Shown here in pieces: positions 1 to 5,266 of a stretch of DNA of 5,799 nucleotides. The notes below the pieces were generated by a model that saw only the letters and a program-made list of their open reading frames with translations, was not told where the DNA came from and ran no database searches. Origin of the DNA: Chloroflexota bacterium (lineage in GTDB: Bacteria > Chloroflexota > Limnocylindria > Limnocylindrales > CSP1-4); assembly GCA_021785115.1 (NCBI GenBank), contig JAJYGO010000354.1:1-5799 (forward strand), in the 5' to 3' direction. Numbering within the stretch: the stretch's first letter is position 1; the number at the start of each line of letters is the position of its first letter. Both the position numbers and the translations under genes were made by a program.

Positions 1-111
1 GGCTGGGGCGGCGGCGGCAGTGGCGGCGGCGTCTGCGCCCAGTCCTGGAACGGGTGCCCGCCCCAGACCGCCCCCGCGGCGACGAGCGTGCCCCCCTCCG
101 TGGTGCCCTGA
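1..111 (+). CDS. 3' end of an unidentified protein (partial, Gly-rich C-terminal tail)
   Basis: The plus-strand frame beginning at base 1 gives 36 residues before a TGA at 109-111. It starts with a Gly/Ser-rich stretch (GWGGGGSGGG), then a segment with two cysteines (VCAQSWNGCPPQ), then an Ala/Pro/Val tail ending in PPSVVP. Thirty-five of the 36 codons end in G or C. That fits the coding habit of the neighbouring genes, whereas the other two frames are much less biased, so I take this as real coding sequence. The gene starts outside the window. The tail resembles the low-complexity ends of secreted or wall-associated actinobacterial proteins, but that is only an impression and no family can be named. 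The next gene starts 63 bp downstream with its own -10 box. Confidence 0.45.
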   Translation, partial: GWGGGGSGGGVCAQSWNGCPPQTAPAATSVPPSVVP

Positions 112-162
112 CCCGCGACGGCCTCCGCTGCGGCTGCGCTGCGCGGGGACGGGACGCCGGGC

Positions 163-174
163 TACCATCGGGCC
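163..174 (+). promoter_or_regulatory. Leaderless-type -10 box before the PPOX gene
   Basis: TACCAT at 163-168 matches the TANNNT -10 consensus and is followed by a 6-nt spacer before the ATG at 175. Transcription would start at or next to the ATG, giving a leaderless mRNA. No Shine-Dalgarno sequence is visible between the box and the ATG. No convincing -35 hexamer is seen 16-18 nt upstream. The same arrangement recurs before cofC and the LLM gene, which raises confidence. Confidence 0.55.
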
Positions 175-594
175 ATGGACCATCCCCTGACCGCTGCCCA
201 CGCCGGGTTCCTCACCGGCCGCCACTTCGCCACGATCGCCACCGTCGACGAGGACGGGGCGCCCCGCCAGGCCGTCGCCTGGTACGCGCACCTCGAGGAC
301 GGGCGGATCCTGCTCAACAGCCGTCACCCCCGACGCTGGTGCGAGAACCTGATCCGCGACCGCAGGGTGGCGCTGGCCATCGCCTCGGACCCGTACCACT
401 GGCTGGGGATCACCGGCGTGGTGGACGAGGTCGTGGACGACCCGGGCCGCGCCCGCGACGACATCGTCATGCTGGCCCGGCGCTACAGCGACGACGGCAC
501 CGTGGACCCGGCCGCCGAGGCCGAGTTCCGCAGCCAGCCGCGGGTGACGTTCCTCGTCCGCGTCACCGGCGTCCACGACCACCTCGCGGGCTGA
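175..594 (+). CDS. PPOX-class, probably F420-dependent oxidoreductase (split-barrel flavin/deazaflavin-binding family)
   Basis: The 139-residue product is about the usual length for a small single-domain split-barrel protein of the pyridoxamine 5'-phosphate oxidase-like superfamily. It follows the family pattern: an N-terminal helix (AAHAGFLTGRHFATIATV), a strand-turn-strand with DEDGAPRQAVAWY, the strand LEDGRILLNSR at about 39-50, then NLIRDRRVALAI and the ITGVVDEV strand. Rv1155-type actinobacterial members bind F420 and reduce or oxidise small substrates. The F420 assignment here rests on similarity and on the adjacent F420 synthesis genes; FMN or heme binding cannot be excluded. The substrate is unknown. 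The ATG at 175 sits 6 nt after a -10 box, which supports it as the start. The stop is 1 nt before the GTG of cofD, so the two are very likely co-transcribed. Confidence 0.85.
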   Translation: MDHPLTAAHAGFLTGRHFATIATVDEDGAPRQAVAWYAHLEDGRILLNSRHPRRWCENLIRDRRVALAIASDPYHWLGITGVVDEVVDDPGRARDDIVMLARRYSDDGTVDPAAEAEFRSQPRVTFLVRVTGVHDHLAG

Positions 595-595
595 G

Positions 596-1543
596 GTGGC
601 CGCGCCGACGGTCGTGGCCCTCGCCGGCGGGGTCGGCGGGGCCAAGCTCGCCGACGGGCTCCAGGCGCTCCTCGGCGGCCGCCTGTCGGTGGTGGTCAAC
701 ACGGCCGACGACTGCACCCGCCACGGCCTGCTCGTGATGCCGGACCACGACACCGTGCTCTACAACCTGGCCGGGATCGAGCAGCCGGGACTGGGCTGGG
801 GCATCGAGGGCGACACGCATGCGGTGATGGACCAGCTCGGCGTCTACGGGGAGCCGACCTGGTTCTCCCTCGGCGACCGCGACCTCGCCCTGCACATCGC
901 GCGGACGGCCGCGGTGCGGGCGGGCGCACGGCCCACCGAGGCGTGCCTCGCCGCCCAGCGGTCGCTCGGGGTCGCGGCCCGGATCCTGCCCATGGCCGAC
1001 GCGCCGGTGGCCACCGCCGTCCGGACGGCCGAGGGCTGGCTCGAGTTCCAGGAGTACTTCGTCCACCGGCGGCAGGCGCCCGAGGTGCTCGAGCTCCGGC
1101 TCGACGGGATCGACGCCGCGACGCCCACGCCCGAGGCGGCCGCCGCGATCGACGCGGCCGGCGCCATCGTCATCGGCCCGTCGAACCCGCTCGTCTCGAT
1201 CGGCCCGATCCTCGCGGTGCCCGGGATGCGCGACCGCCTCGCCGCCGCACGGGGCCGGGGCGCCCGGGCCGCGGCGGTCAGCCCGATCGTCGGCGGCCGG
1301 GCCCTCAAGGGACCCGCCGACCGCATGCTCGCCTCGCTGGGCCACGAGCCGACTGCGCTGGGCGTGGCCCGGCTGTACGCGGACCTCGTGGACGTGTTCG
1401 TCCTCGACGCCGTCGACGCGGCGCTCGCCCCCGAGGTCGAGGCGCTCGGCCTCGAGGCGCTGGTCACGGACACCGTGATGGCCGACGACGCGGCGAGGGT
1501 GCGCGTGGCCGCAGAGGTGCTGCGCGGCGTCGGGGTCGCCTAG
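596..1543 (+). CDS. cofD: 2-phospho-L-lactate transferase CofD (FbiA-type; makes (dehydro-)coenzyme F420-0)
   Basis: The 315-residue protein has normal CofD length. It joins the phospho-C3 acid carried by a GDP-activated intermediate to the deazaflavin Fo, in the cytoplasm, releasing GMP. Visible family motifs are the glycine loop GGVGGAKLADGL (11-22), NTADDCTRHGLLVMPDHDT (35-53), WFSLGDRDLALH (89-100), GPSNPLVSIGPIL (194-206) and SPIVGGRALKGPADRM (229-244). In mycobacteria FbiA uses the phosphoenolpyruvate-derived compound and yields dehydro-F420-0; in archaea CofD uses the lactate form. The sequence alone does not decide which applies here. The GTG start at 596 places the glycine loop ten residues in, as usual for the family. 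It lies 1 nt after the upstream PPOX stop and has no good ribosome-binding site, which suggests translational coupling. The next gene, cofC, is 104 bp away with its own promoter-like sequence. Confidence 0.95.
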   Translation: MAAPTVVALAGGVGGAKLADGLQALLGGRLSVVVNTADDCTRHGLLVMPDHDTVLYNLAGIEQPGLGWGIEGDTHAVMDQLGVYGEPTWFSLGDRDLALHIARTAAVRAGARPTEACLAAQRSLGVAARILPMADAPVATAVRTAEGWLEFQEYFVHRRQAPEVLELRLDGIDAATPTPEAAAAIDAAGAIVIGPSNPLVSIGPILAVPGMRDRLAAARGRGARAAAVSPIVGGRALKGPADRMLASLGHEPTALGVARLYADLVDVFVLDAVDAALAPEVEALGLEALVTDTVMADDAARVRVAAEVLRGVGVA

Positions 1544-1570
1544 CCGCGCGGGCCGGAACCGTGGGCGGCG

Positions 1571-1624
1571 CGTCGCCCCGCGGCTCGGGCGCCGGCCCCT
1601 CGGAACGGTCGGCGCGGGGCGACG
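1571..1624. repeat. Perfect 12-bp inverted repeat in the cofD-cofC gap (terminator or operator candidate)
   Basis: Arms CGTCGCCCCGCG (1571-1582) and CGCGGGGCGACG (1613-1624) are exact reverse complements separated by 30 nt. As RNA it could form a 12-bp stem ending the cofD transcript, although there is no U-run after it. As DNA, the right arm ends 11 bp before the cofC -10 box, so it covers the -35 region and could be a regulator site. The rest of the 104-bp gap holds a weaker nested hairpin (1563-1578). Confidence 0.45.
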
Positions 1625-1635
1625 GGCCGTCGCGC

Positions 1636-1647
1636 TAGCATCGTGGC
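1636..1647 (+). promoter_or_regulatory. Leaderless-type -10 box before cofC
   Basis: TAGCAT at 1636-1641 is followed by exactly 6 nt and then the GTG at 1648. This is the same geometry as before the PPOX gene. No Shine-Dalgarno sequence is present, so a leaderless cofC-cofE transcript is likely. The -35 region coincides with the right arm of the 12-bp inverted repeat. Confidence 0.55.
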
Positions 1648-2319
1648 GTGCACAGCGCCTCGCCCAATCCAGCCGGGCACCCCTCCCCCTCCCGCCGCAG
1701 GACTGCGGTCGTGGTGCCCGTGCGCGCCCTCGAGGGCGCGAAGTCGCGGCTCGGCGCGGTCCTCGACGCCGAGGAGCGGCGAGAACTGGTGGAGCTGCTG
1801 CTGCGCCGGACGGTGGAGGCGGCCCGCGCCGCGGACGGCGTCGGCCTGGTGGCGGTGGTGTCCCCCGACGCGGACGCCCTGGCGGTGGCCGCGGCGGTCG
1901 GGGCCGAGCCGGTCGTCCAGCGGTCGTCGGGCCTCAACTCCGGGCTGCTCGACGCGCGGGACGCCCTGGCCGGCCGCGCGGACCGGCTCCTGGTGCTGCC
2001 GGGGGATGTGCCGGGCATCGCCGCGTCCGACGTCGAGGCGCTGCTGGCCGCCGCTGACGCTGCCTCGGCCGGCGGCAGGCCGGTGGTCGTCCTCGCCCCG
2101 GACCGCCACGGACGGGGCACCAACGCGCTGCTGCTCGACCCGGCGGACGTCATCGAGCCCGCGTTCGGCGGCGACAGCCGCCACGCGCACGCCGGCCTGG
2201 CGCGAGCCGCCGGGGCCTCCTTCCTCGAGCTGCCCGGCCTGCTCGAGCTCGACGTGGACACGCCGGACGACCTGCTCCTGGCCGAGGCCGTCCGGCCGGA
2301 GGCGCTGCATGCCCACTGA
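1648..2319 (+). CDS. cofC: 2-phospho-L-lactate (or phosphoenolpyruvate) guanylyltransferase CofC/FbiD
   Basis: The 223-residue nucleotidyltransferase activates 2-phospho-L-lactate, or phosphoenolpyruvate in mycobacterial FbiD, with GTP. The product is the unstable GDP-linked donor used by CofD. The family pattern is complete: PVRALEGAKSRL (24-35), the nucleotide-binding entry of the GT-A-like fold; GLNSGL (95-100); LPGDVP (117-122), with the metal-ligand Asp; APDRHGRGTNAL (150-161); FGGDSRHAHAGLA (173-185); and LDVDTPDDL (201-209). The GTG at 1648 gives about 15 residues more N-terminal sequence than many homologues, rich in Pro/Ser/Arg. It is favoured because it sits 6 nt after a -10 box. 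The 3' end overlaps cofE by 11 nt and contains the cofE ribosome-binding site. Which C3 acid is used cannot be read from the sequence. Confidence 0.94.
   Translation: MHSASPNPAGHPSPSRRRTAVVVPVRALEGAKSRLGAVLDAEERRELVELLLRRTVEAARAADGVGLVAVVSPDADALAVAAAVGAEPVVQRSSGLNSGLLDARDALAGRADRLLVLPGDVPGIAASDVEALLAAADAASAGGRPVVVLAPDRHGRGTNALLLDPADVIEPAFGGDSRHAHAGLARAAGASFLELPGLLELDVDTPDDLLLAEAVRPEALHAH
2298..2308 (+). promoter_or_regulatory. Ribosome-binding site for cofE inside the end of cofC
   Basis: GGAGG at 2298-2302 lies 6 nt before the ATG at 2309, within the last codons of cofC. It is the clearest Shine-Dalgarno sequence in the GC-rich part of the window and decides for ATG 2309 over the in-frame GTG at 2330. 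Confidence 0.65.
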
Positions 2320-3085
2320 GCCCGGCCGCGTGGAGATCCTCGCCCTCGCCGGCCTGCCGGAGGTCCAGCCCGGCGACGACCTCGCGGGTCTGATCGGCGA
2401 CGCGCTGGAGGCCACCCCGCGGGCCCTCCCCCTCGAGCCGGGCGACGTGCTGGTGGTGACCCAGAAGATCGTGTCCAAGGCGGAGGGCGCGGTGGCGGAC
2501 CTGCGTACCGTGACGCCGCGTCCCGAGGCCGTGACCTGGGCCGAGCGCTGGGACCGCGACGCCCGGGCGATCGAGGTGGTCCTGCGCGACGCCCGGCGGA
2601 TCGTCCGCATGGACCACGGGGTGCTGATCGTCGAGACGCCCCACGGGTTCGTGTGCGCCAACGGGGGCGTGGACGCCAGCAACGTGGGGCCCGCGTCGGG
2701 TGACCTGGTGACCCTGCTCCCGGCCGACCCCGACGCGTCGGCCGCGGCCATCCGCTCCGCCCTGAGGGCGCGGTTCGGGGCCGATCTCGCGGTGATCGTC
2801 TCGGACAGCTTCGGCCGGCCGTGGCGCTGGGGCATCGTGGACGTCGCGCTCGGCGTGTCGGGGCTCCACCCGCTGGAAGACCTGCGCGGCGTCCCGGACG
2901 CCGACGGGCGGGTCATGCGGACCACGATCCGCGCGGTGGCCGACGAGCTCGCGTCGGCGGCCGAGCTCGCGCTGGGCAAGACCGCCGGGCGGCCGGTCGC
3001 CCTGGTCCGCGGCGCCAACCCGCCGCTGGGCGAGGACACCATCGCGTCGGTGCTGATCCCCGCGGAGATGGACCTGTTCCGCTGA
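2309..3085 (+). CDS. cofE: Coenzyme F420-0:L-glutamate ligase CofE (stand-alone, no nitroreductase domain)
   Basis: The 258-residue protein adds L-glutamate residues through gamma-linkages to F420-0, using GTP, to make the F420-n tail. Family motifs are in order: GLPEVQPGDDL (15-25), GDVLVVTQKIVSKAEG (45-60), HGFVCANGGVDASN (112-125), VSDSFGRPWRWG (164-175), LHPLEDLRGVPDADGR (186-201) and KTAGRPVALVRG (224-235). The length equals the archaeal-type single-domain enzyme. Mycobacterial FbiB carries an extra C-terminal FMN nitroreductase-like domain that reduces dehydro-F420-0. Here a TGA ends the gene directly after the ligase domain (PAEMDLFR), and the following 118 bp carry no continuation that I see. 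The gene overlaps cofC by 11 nt and is read from the same transcript. A strong hairpin begins 3 bp after the stop. Confidence 0.94.
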   Translation: MPTEPGRVEILALAGLPEVQPGDDLAGLIGDALEATPRALPLEPGDVLVVTQKIVSKAEGAVADLRTVTPRPEAVTWAERWDRDARAIEVVLRDARRIVRMDHGVLIVETPHGFVCANGGVDASNVGPASGDLVTLLPADPDASAAAIRSALRARFGADLAVIVSDSFGRPWRWGIVDVALGVSGLHPLEDLRGVPDADGRVMRTTIRAVADELASAAELALGKTAGRPVALVRGANPPLGEDTIASVLIPAEMDLFR

Positions 3086-3087
3086 CG

Positions 3088-3113
3088 GGCCGGCCCCGGC
3101 GGGGGCGGCGGCC
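3088..3113 (+). terminator. GC-rich hairpin after cofE, possible terminator without U-tract
   Basis: GGCCG (3088-3092) pairs with CGGCC (3109-3113), and GCCCC (3093-3097) pairs with GGGGC (3102-3106). This leaves a 4-nt loop and a 2-nt bulge on the 3' side, for ten G-C pairs in all. It starts 3 bp after the cofE stop and precedes a separate promoter-like sequence for the next gene. There is no T-run, so function as an intrinsic terminator is only plausible. Confidence 0.4.
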
Positions 3114-3190
3114 TGCGGGTCGTGACGGCGCAGGCGCGCGGCGACGACGCGAGCCGACCGGGCGGGCCGCGGCGTTTCGCCCGGGGACGC

Positions 3191-3203
3191 TACCCTGCAG
3201 GGC
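3191..3203 (+). promoter_or_regulatory. Leaderless-type -10 box before the LLM oxidoreductase gene
   Basis: TACCCT at 3191-3196 is followed by 7 nt and then the ATG at 3204. This is the third case of TANNNT directly before a start codon in the window. A short GCAGGG stretch lies between box and ATG but is too close to the start codon for a normal Shine-Dalgarno spacing, so a leaderless start is the simpler reading. Confidence 0.5.
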
Positions 3204-4097
3204 ATGAAGGTCGGCCTGCAGATCCCCTCGTTCACCTGGCCCGGCGGCGCCGAGGCCATCGGCCCCACCCTCTCCCGCGTGGCGCGCGATGCCGACGACG
3301 CCGGCTTCGACTCCATCTGGGTGATGGACCACTTCTTCCAGATCCGCGGGGTCGGCCGGCCCGAGGAGCCGATGCTCGAGGGCTGGACGACGCTCGGGTA
3401 CCTCGCCGCCAGCACGGCGCGGGCGCGCCTGGGGCTGATGGTCGGCGGCGTCCACTACCGCGCCCCGGGGCTGTGGGCCAAGGCCGCCACCACGCTCGAC
3501 GTGCTGTCCGGCGGCCGCGCGTGGCTGGGGATCGGGGCGGCCTGGAACGAGGAGGAGTCCGCCGGCCTCGGGTTCCCGTTCCCGCCCCTCGCCGAGCGGT
3601 TCGAGCTGCTCGAGGACACCCTCCAGCTGGTGCACGGCATGTGGCAGGGGGAGCAGGGCTCGGACGCCCCGTTCGAGGGCCGGCACACCCGGGCCGCCCG
3701 GCTGCTCAACTCCCCGCAGACGATCTCGCGCCCGCACCCGCCCGTGATGATCGGCGGCGGCGGGGAGCGCAAGACGCTCCGGCTGGTGGCCCAGTACGGC
3801 GACGCCTGCAACGTGTTCGGCCGGCCCGAGGTGCTCCGCCACAAGTTCGAGGTGCTGCGCGAGCACTGCGCCGCGGTGGGGCGCGACCCGGACGAGATCG
3901 AGCGCTCGACGCTCCAGTCGGTGCGGCTGGACCTGGGCGACGGCGACGGCGAATCGCCGGCGCAGGTGGTGGACCGCTTCGGCGAGCTCTCGGACGCCGG
4001 CGCGCAGCACGTCATCTTCTCGGCCCGCGACGTGTGGGAGCCGCGCGTCATGGAGGTCCTGGCGCGGGACGTGGTGCCCGCGCTGCACGAGCTCTAG
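3204..4097 (+). CDS. LLM-class (luciferase-like) F420-dependent oxidoreductase, Rv1855c-like
   Basis: The 297-residue TIM-barrel protein is of the bacterial luciferase-like monooxygenase superfamily, branch using F420 rather than FMN. It opens with MKVGLQIPSFTWPGG, typical of the Rv1855c-type subfamily. The barrel markers follow in order: AGFDSIWVMDHFFQ (33-46), LGYLAASTARARLGLMV (64-80), HYRAPGLWAKAATTLDVLSGGRAWLGIGAAWNEEE (84-118, the strand 4-5 region that binds cofactor phosphate and ring), PPLAERFELLEDTLQL (127-142), PPVMIGGGGERKTLRLVAQYGDACNVF (179-205) and VVDRFGELSDAGAQHVIF (255-272). The length is normal and the protein looks intact. Its substrate is unknown; family members act on alcohols, enoates, sugar phosphates and other carbonyl compounds. 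It stands directly downstream of F420 synthesis genes with its own promoter-like box. Its TAG stop overlaps the TAG stop of the convergent TPR gene. Confidence 0.9.
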   Translation: MKVGLQIPSFTWPGGAEAIGPTLSRVARDADDAGFDSIWVMDHFFQIRGVGRPEEPMLEGWTTLGYLAASTARARLGLMVGGVHYRAPGLWAKAATTLDVLSGGRAWLGIGAAWNEEESAGLGFPFPPLAERFELLEDTLQLVHGMWQGEQGSDAPFEGRHTRAARLLNSPQTISRPHPPVMIGGGGERKTLRLVAQYGDACNVFGRPEVLRHKFEVLREHCAAVGRDPDEIERSTLQSVRLDLGDGDGESPAQVVDRFGELSDAGAQHVIFSARDVWEPRVMEVLARDVVPALHEL

Positions 4098-5266
4098 CCG
4101 GCGGCCGCGCTCCCGGCGGCCGCGCTCCCGGCGGCACCTCGATCCAGCATGCCCAGGAGCGGCAGGGCGCCCAGCCGGGCGAGGGTCGCCCTCGCGGTCT
4201 CCACCCAGCCGACGACCTCGGGCTCGCCCGTGCCGAGCATCCTCGCCGCCTCCACGCCGAGCAGCGCCTCGTCGAACGCCAGGCCCAGGTCGCGGTAGGC
4301 GGTCGCGGCGGCGCGGTAGCCGGCCAGGGCGGCGGCGCGGTCGCCGGCCAGGGCCGCCAGGCCCGCCCGGATGGTCGCCCGGTCGGCGTCCATGGCCCGC
4401 CCGCGAGCGCCGAGCGACGCCAGGCGGTCGAGGGCCTGCTGGGCCAGCGCCGCGTCTCCGGCCAGCACCGCCACCCTCCCGGCCCGGGGCAGCGAGTACG
4501 GCGCGTTGAGGTCGCTGGTGTCGGCCACCCGCATCCAGGCGGCGGCGGCGTCGGCGAAGCGTCCCTCGACCGTCGCGATGACCCCCTCGAGGTCGTCAAT
4601 GGAGGACCCGACGTCGCGGTCCTCGACCGTCCCGATCGACGCCTTGATCTCGTCGACCTCGACCGGGTCGACGGCCCCGCGCCACGCCCCCAGGAGCGCG
4701 ACCTGGATGCGATTGGCGAGGTGGACCCCGGGGTCGATCTCGTACTGGTCGATCTGGAGGATCGTGTCCAGGGCCCACTCCCAGTCGCCGACGCGCCGGG
4801 CGTCCTCCGCCGCGTTCTGGCTGATCACGATCTCCTGCGTGCGCTGGCCGAGCCGGCGGGCCAGGTCGATCGCCTCGCGCTCCTGCGCGAGGGCGGCCGC
4901 GGGGCTGTCGAGCGCCTGCACCGAGACCAGGACGGCGGCGGCCCGCAGCGCGGCATCCTGCAGCCCTGCTTCGAGCGCGACGCGCTGGGACCCCATGAGC
5001 AGGGCCTGGGCCTCCCACACCCGGCCGAGGTTGAAGGCCGCCGACCCCTTGATGCGCAGGGCGTCCGCGGCGACGAGGGCGTTGCCCATCCGCTCGGCCG
5101 CGGCGAGCACGCGATCCGCCACCTGGACGGCGGTCGCGTAGTCGGCGACCAGGTAGGCGACGGAGCCCCGGGCCTGCAGCAGGTAGATCAGGTTGATGTC
5201 GTCGTCGCCCAGATCGTCGAACTGGCGCGCCGATTCGAGGCCGCAGTCATGGTCGACGAGCGACAC
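4094..5266 (-). CDS. C-terminal TPR-repeat region of a large signalling/regulatory-type protein (5' end missing)
   Basis: About 390 residues are visible, nearly all alpha-helical with paired amphipathic helices. Tetratricopeptide-like units can be seen at roughly 30-62 (ARGSVAYLVADYATAVQVAD), 64-102, 105-141, 145-172 and 301-344 (GLAALAGDRAAALAGYRAAA). The C-terminal unit ending YRDLGLAFDEALLGVEAARML resembles the end of actinobacterial adenylate/guanylate-cyclase or LuxR/AfsR-type proteins that carry an ATPase domain followed by TPRs. None of those N-terminal domains is present here. The GTG at 5266 is probably just an internal valine: the frame runs on upstream without a stop (RDAADV before it) to a break near 5280, where the sequence switches to argS. 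The last residues (AAGSAAAGSAAAG) come from a 15-bp tandem repeat. The gene is convergent with the LLM gene, sharing CTAG. Family confident, exact function not. Confidence 0.7.
   Translation of the reverse strand: MSLVDHDCGLESARQFDDLGDDDINLIYLLQARGSVAYLVADYATAVQVADRVLAAAERMGNALVAADALRIKGSAAFNLGRVWEAQALLMGSQRVALEAGLQDAALRAAAVLVSVQALDSPAAALAQEREAIDLARRLGQRTQEIVISQNAAEDARRVGDWEWALDTILQIDQYEIDPGVHLANRIQVALLGAWRGAVDPVEVDEIKASIGTVEDRDVGSSIDDLEGVIATVEGRFADAAAAWMRVADTSDLNAPYSLPRAGRVAVLAGDAALAQQALDRLASLGARGRAMDADRATIRAGLAALAGDRAAALAGYRAAATAYRDLGLAFDEALLGVEAARMLGTGEPEVVGWVETARATLARLGALPLLGMLDRGAAGSAAAGSAAAG
4098..4135. repeat. 15-bp tandem repeat (2.5 copies) at the end of the TPR gene
   Basis: The unit CCGGCGGCCGCGCTC occurs at 4098-4112 and 4113-4127, followed by the first 8 bases again at 4128-4135. 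On the minus strand it encodes the C-terminal AAAGS-like repeats of the TPR protein, with the TAG stop just past it. It is in-frame (multiple of 3), so copy-number change would lengthen or shorten the tail without a frameshift. Confidence 0.85.

Noticed and set aside
112..147. CCCGCG (112-117) and CGCGGG (142-147) as a hairpin terminator after the first gene
   Set aside because: Only 6 bp with a 24-nt loop and no T-run; expected by chance at this GC content.
563..1345. Long minus-strand open frame opposite cofD
   Set aside because: Composition is Arg/Gly/Pro/Ala-rich without recognisable motifs, and the plus strand carries the full CofD motif set.
1643..2308. The cofE frame stays open through all of cofC, as if a 480-residue fused protein existed
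   Set aside because: The part under cofC translates to Arg/Pro/Cys/Trp-rich low-complexity sequence, typical of out-of-frame reading of GC-rich DNA. CofC motifs are in the other frame, and a good GGAGG precedes ATG 2309.
1540..4088. Several long minus-strand open frames opposite cofC, cofE and the LLM gene
   Set aside because: They are antisense shadows of strongly supported genes and contain no motif or plausible start context.
4371..5141. Plus-strand frame of 256 codons opposite the TPR gene
   Set aside because: The Ser/Arg/Ala-rich translation looks like antisense of Ala/Asp/Leu-rich helices; the TPR pattern is on the minus strand.
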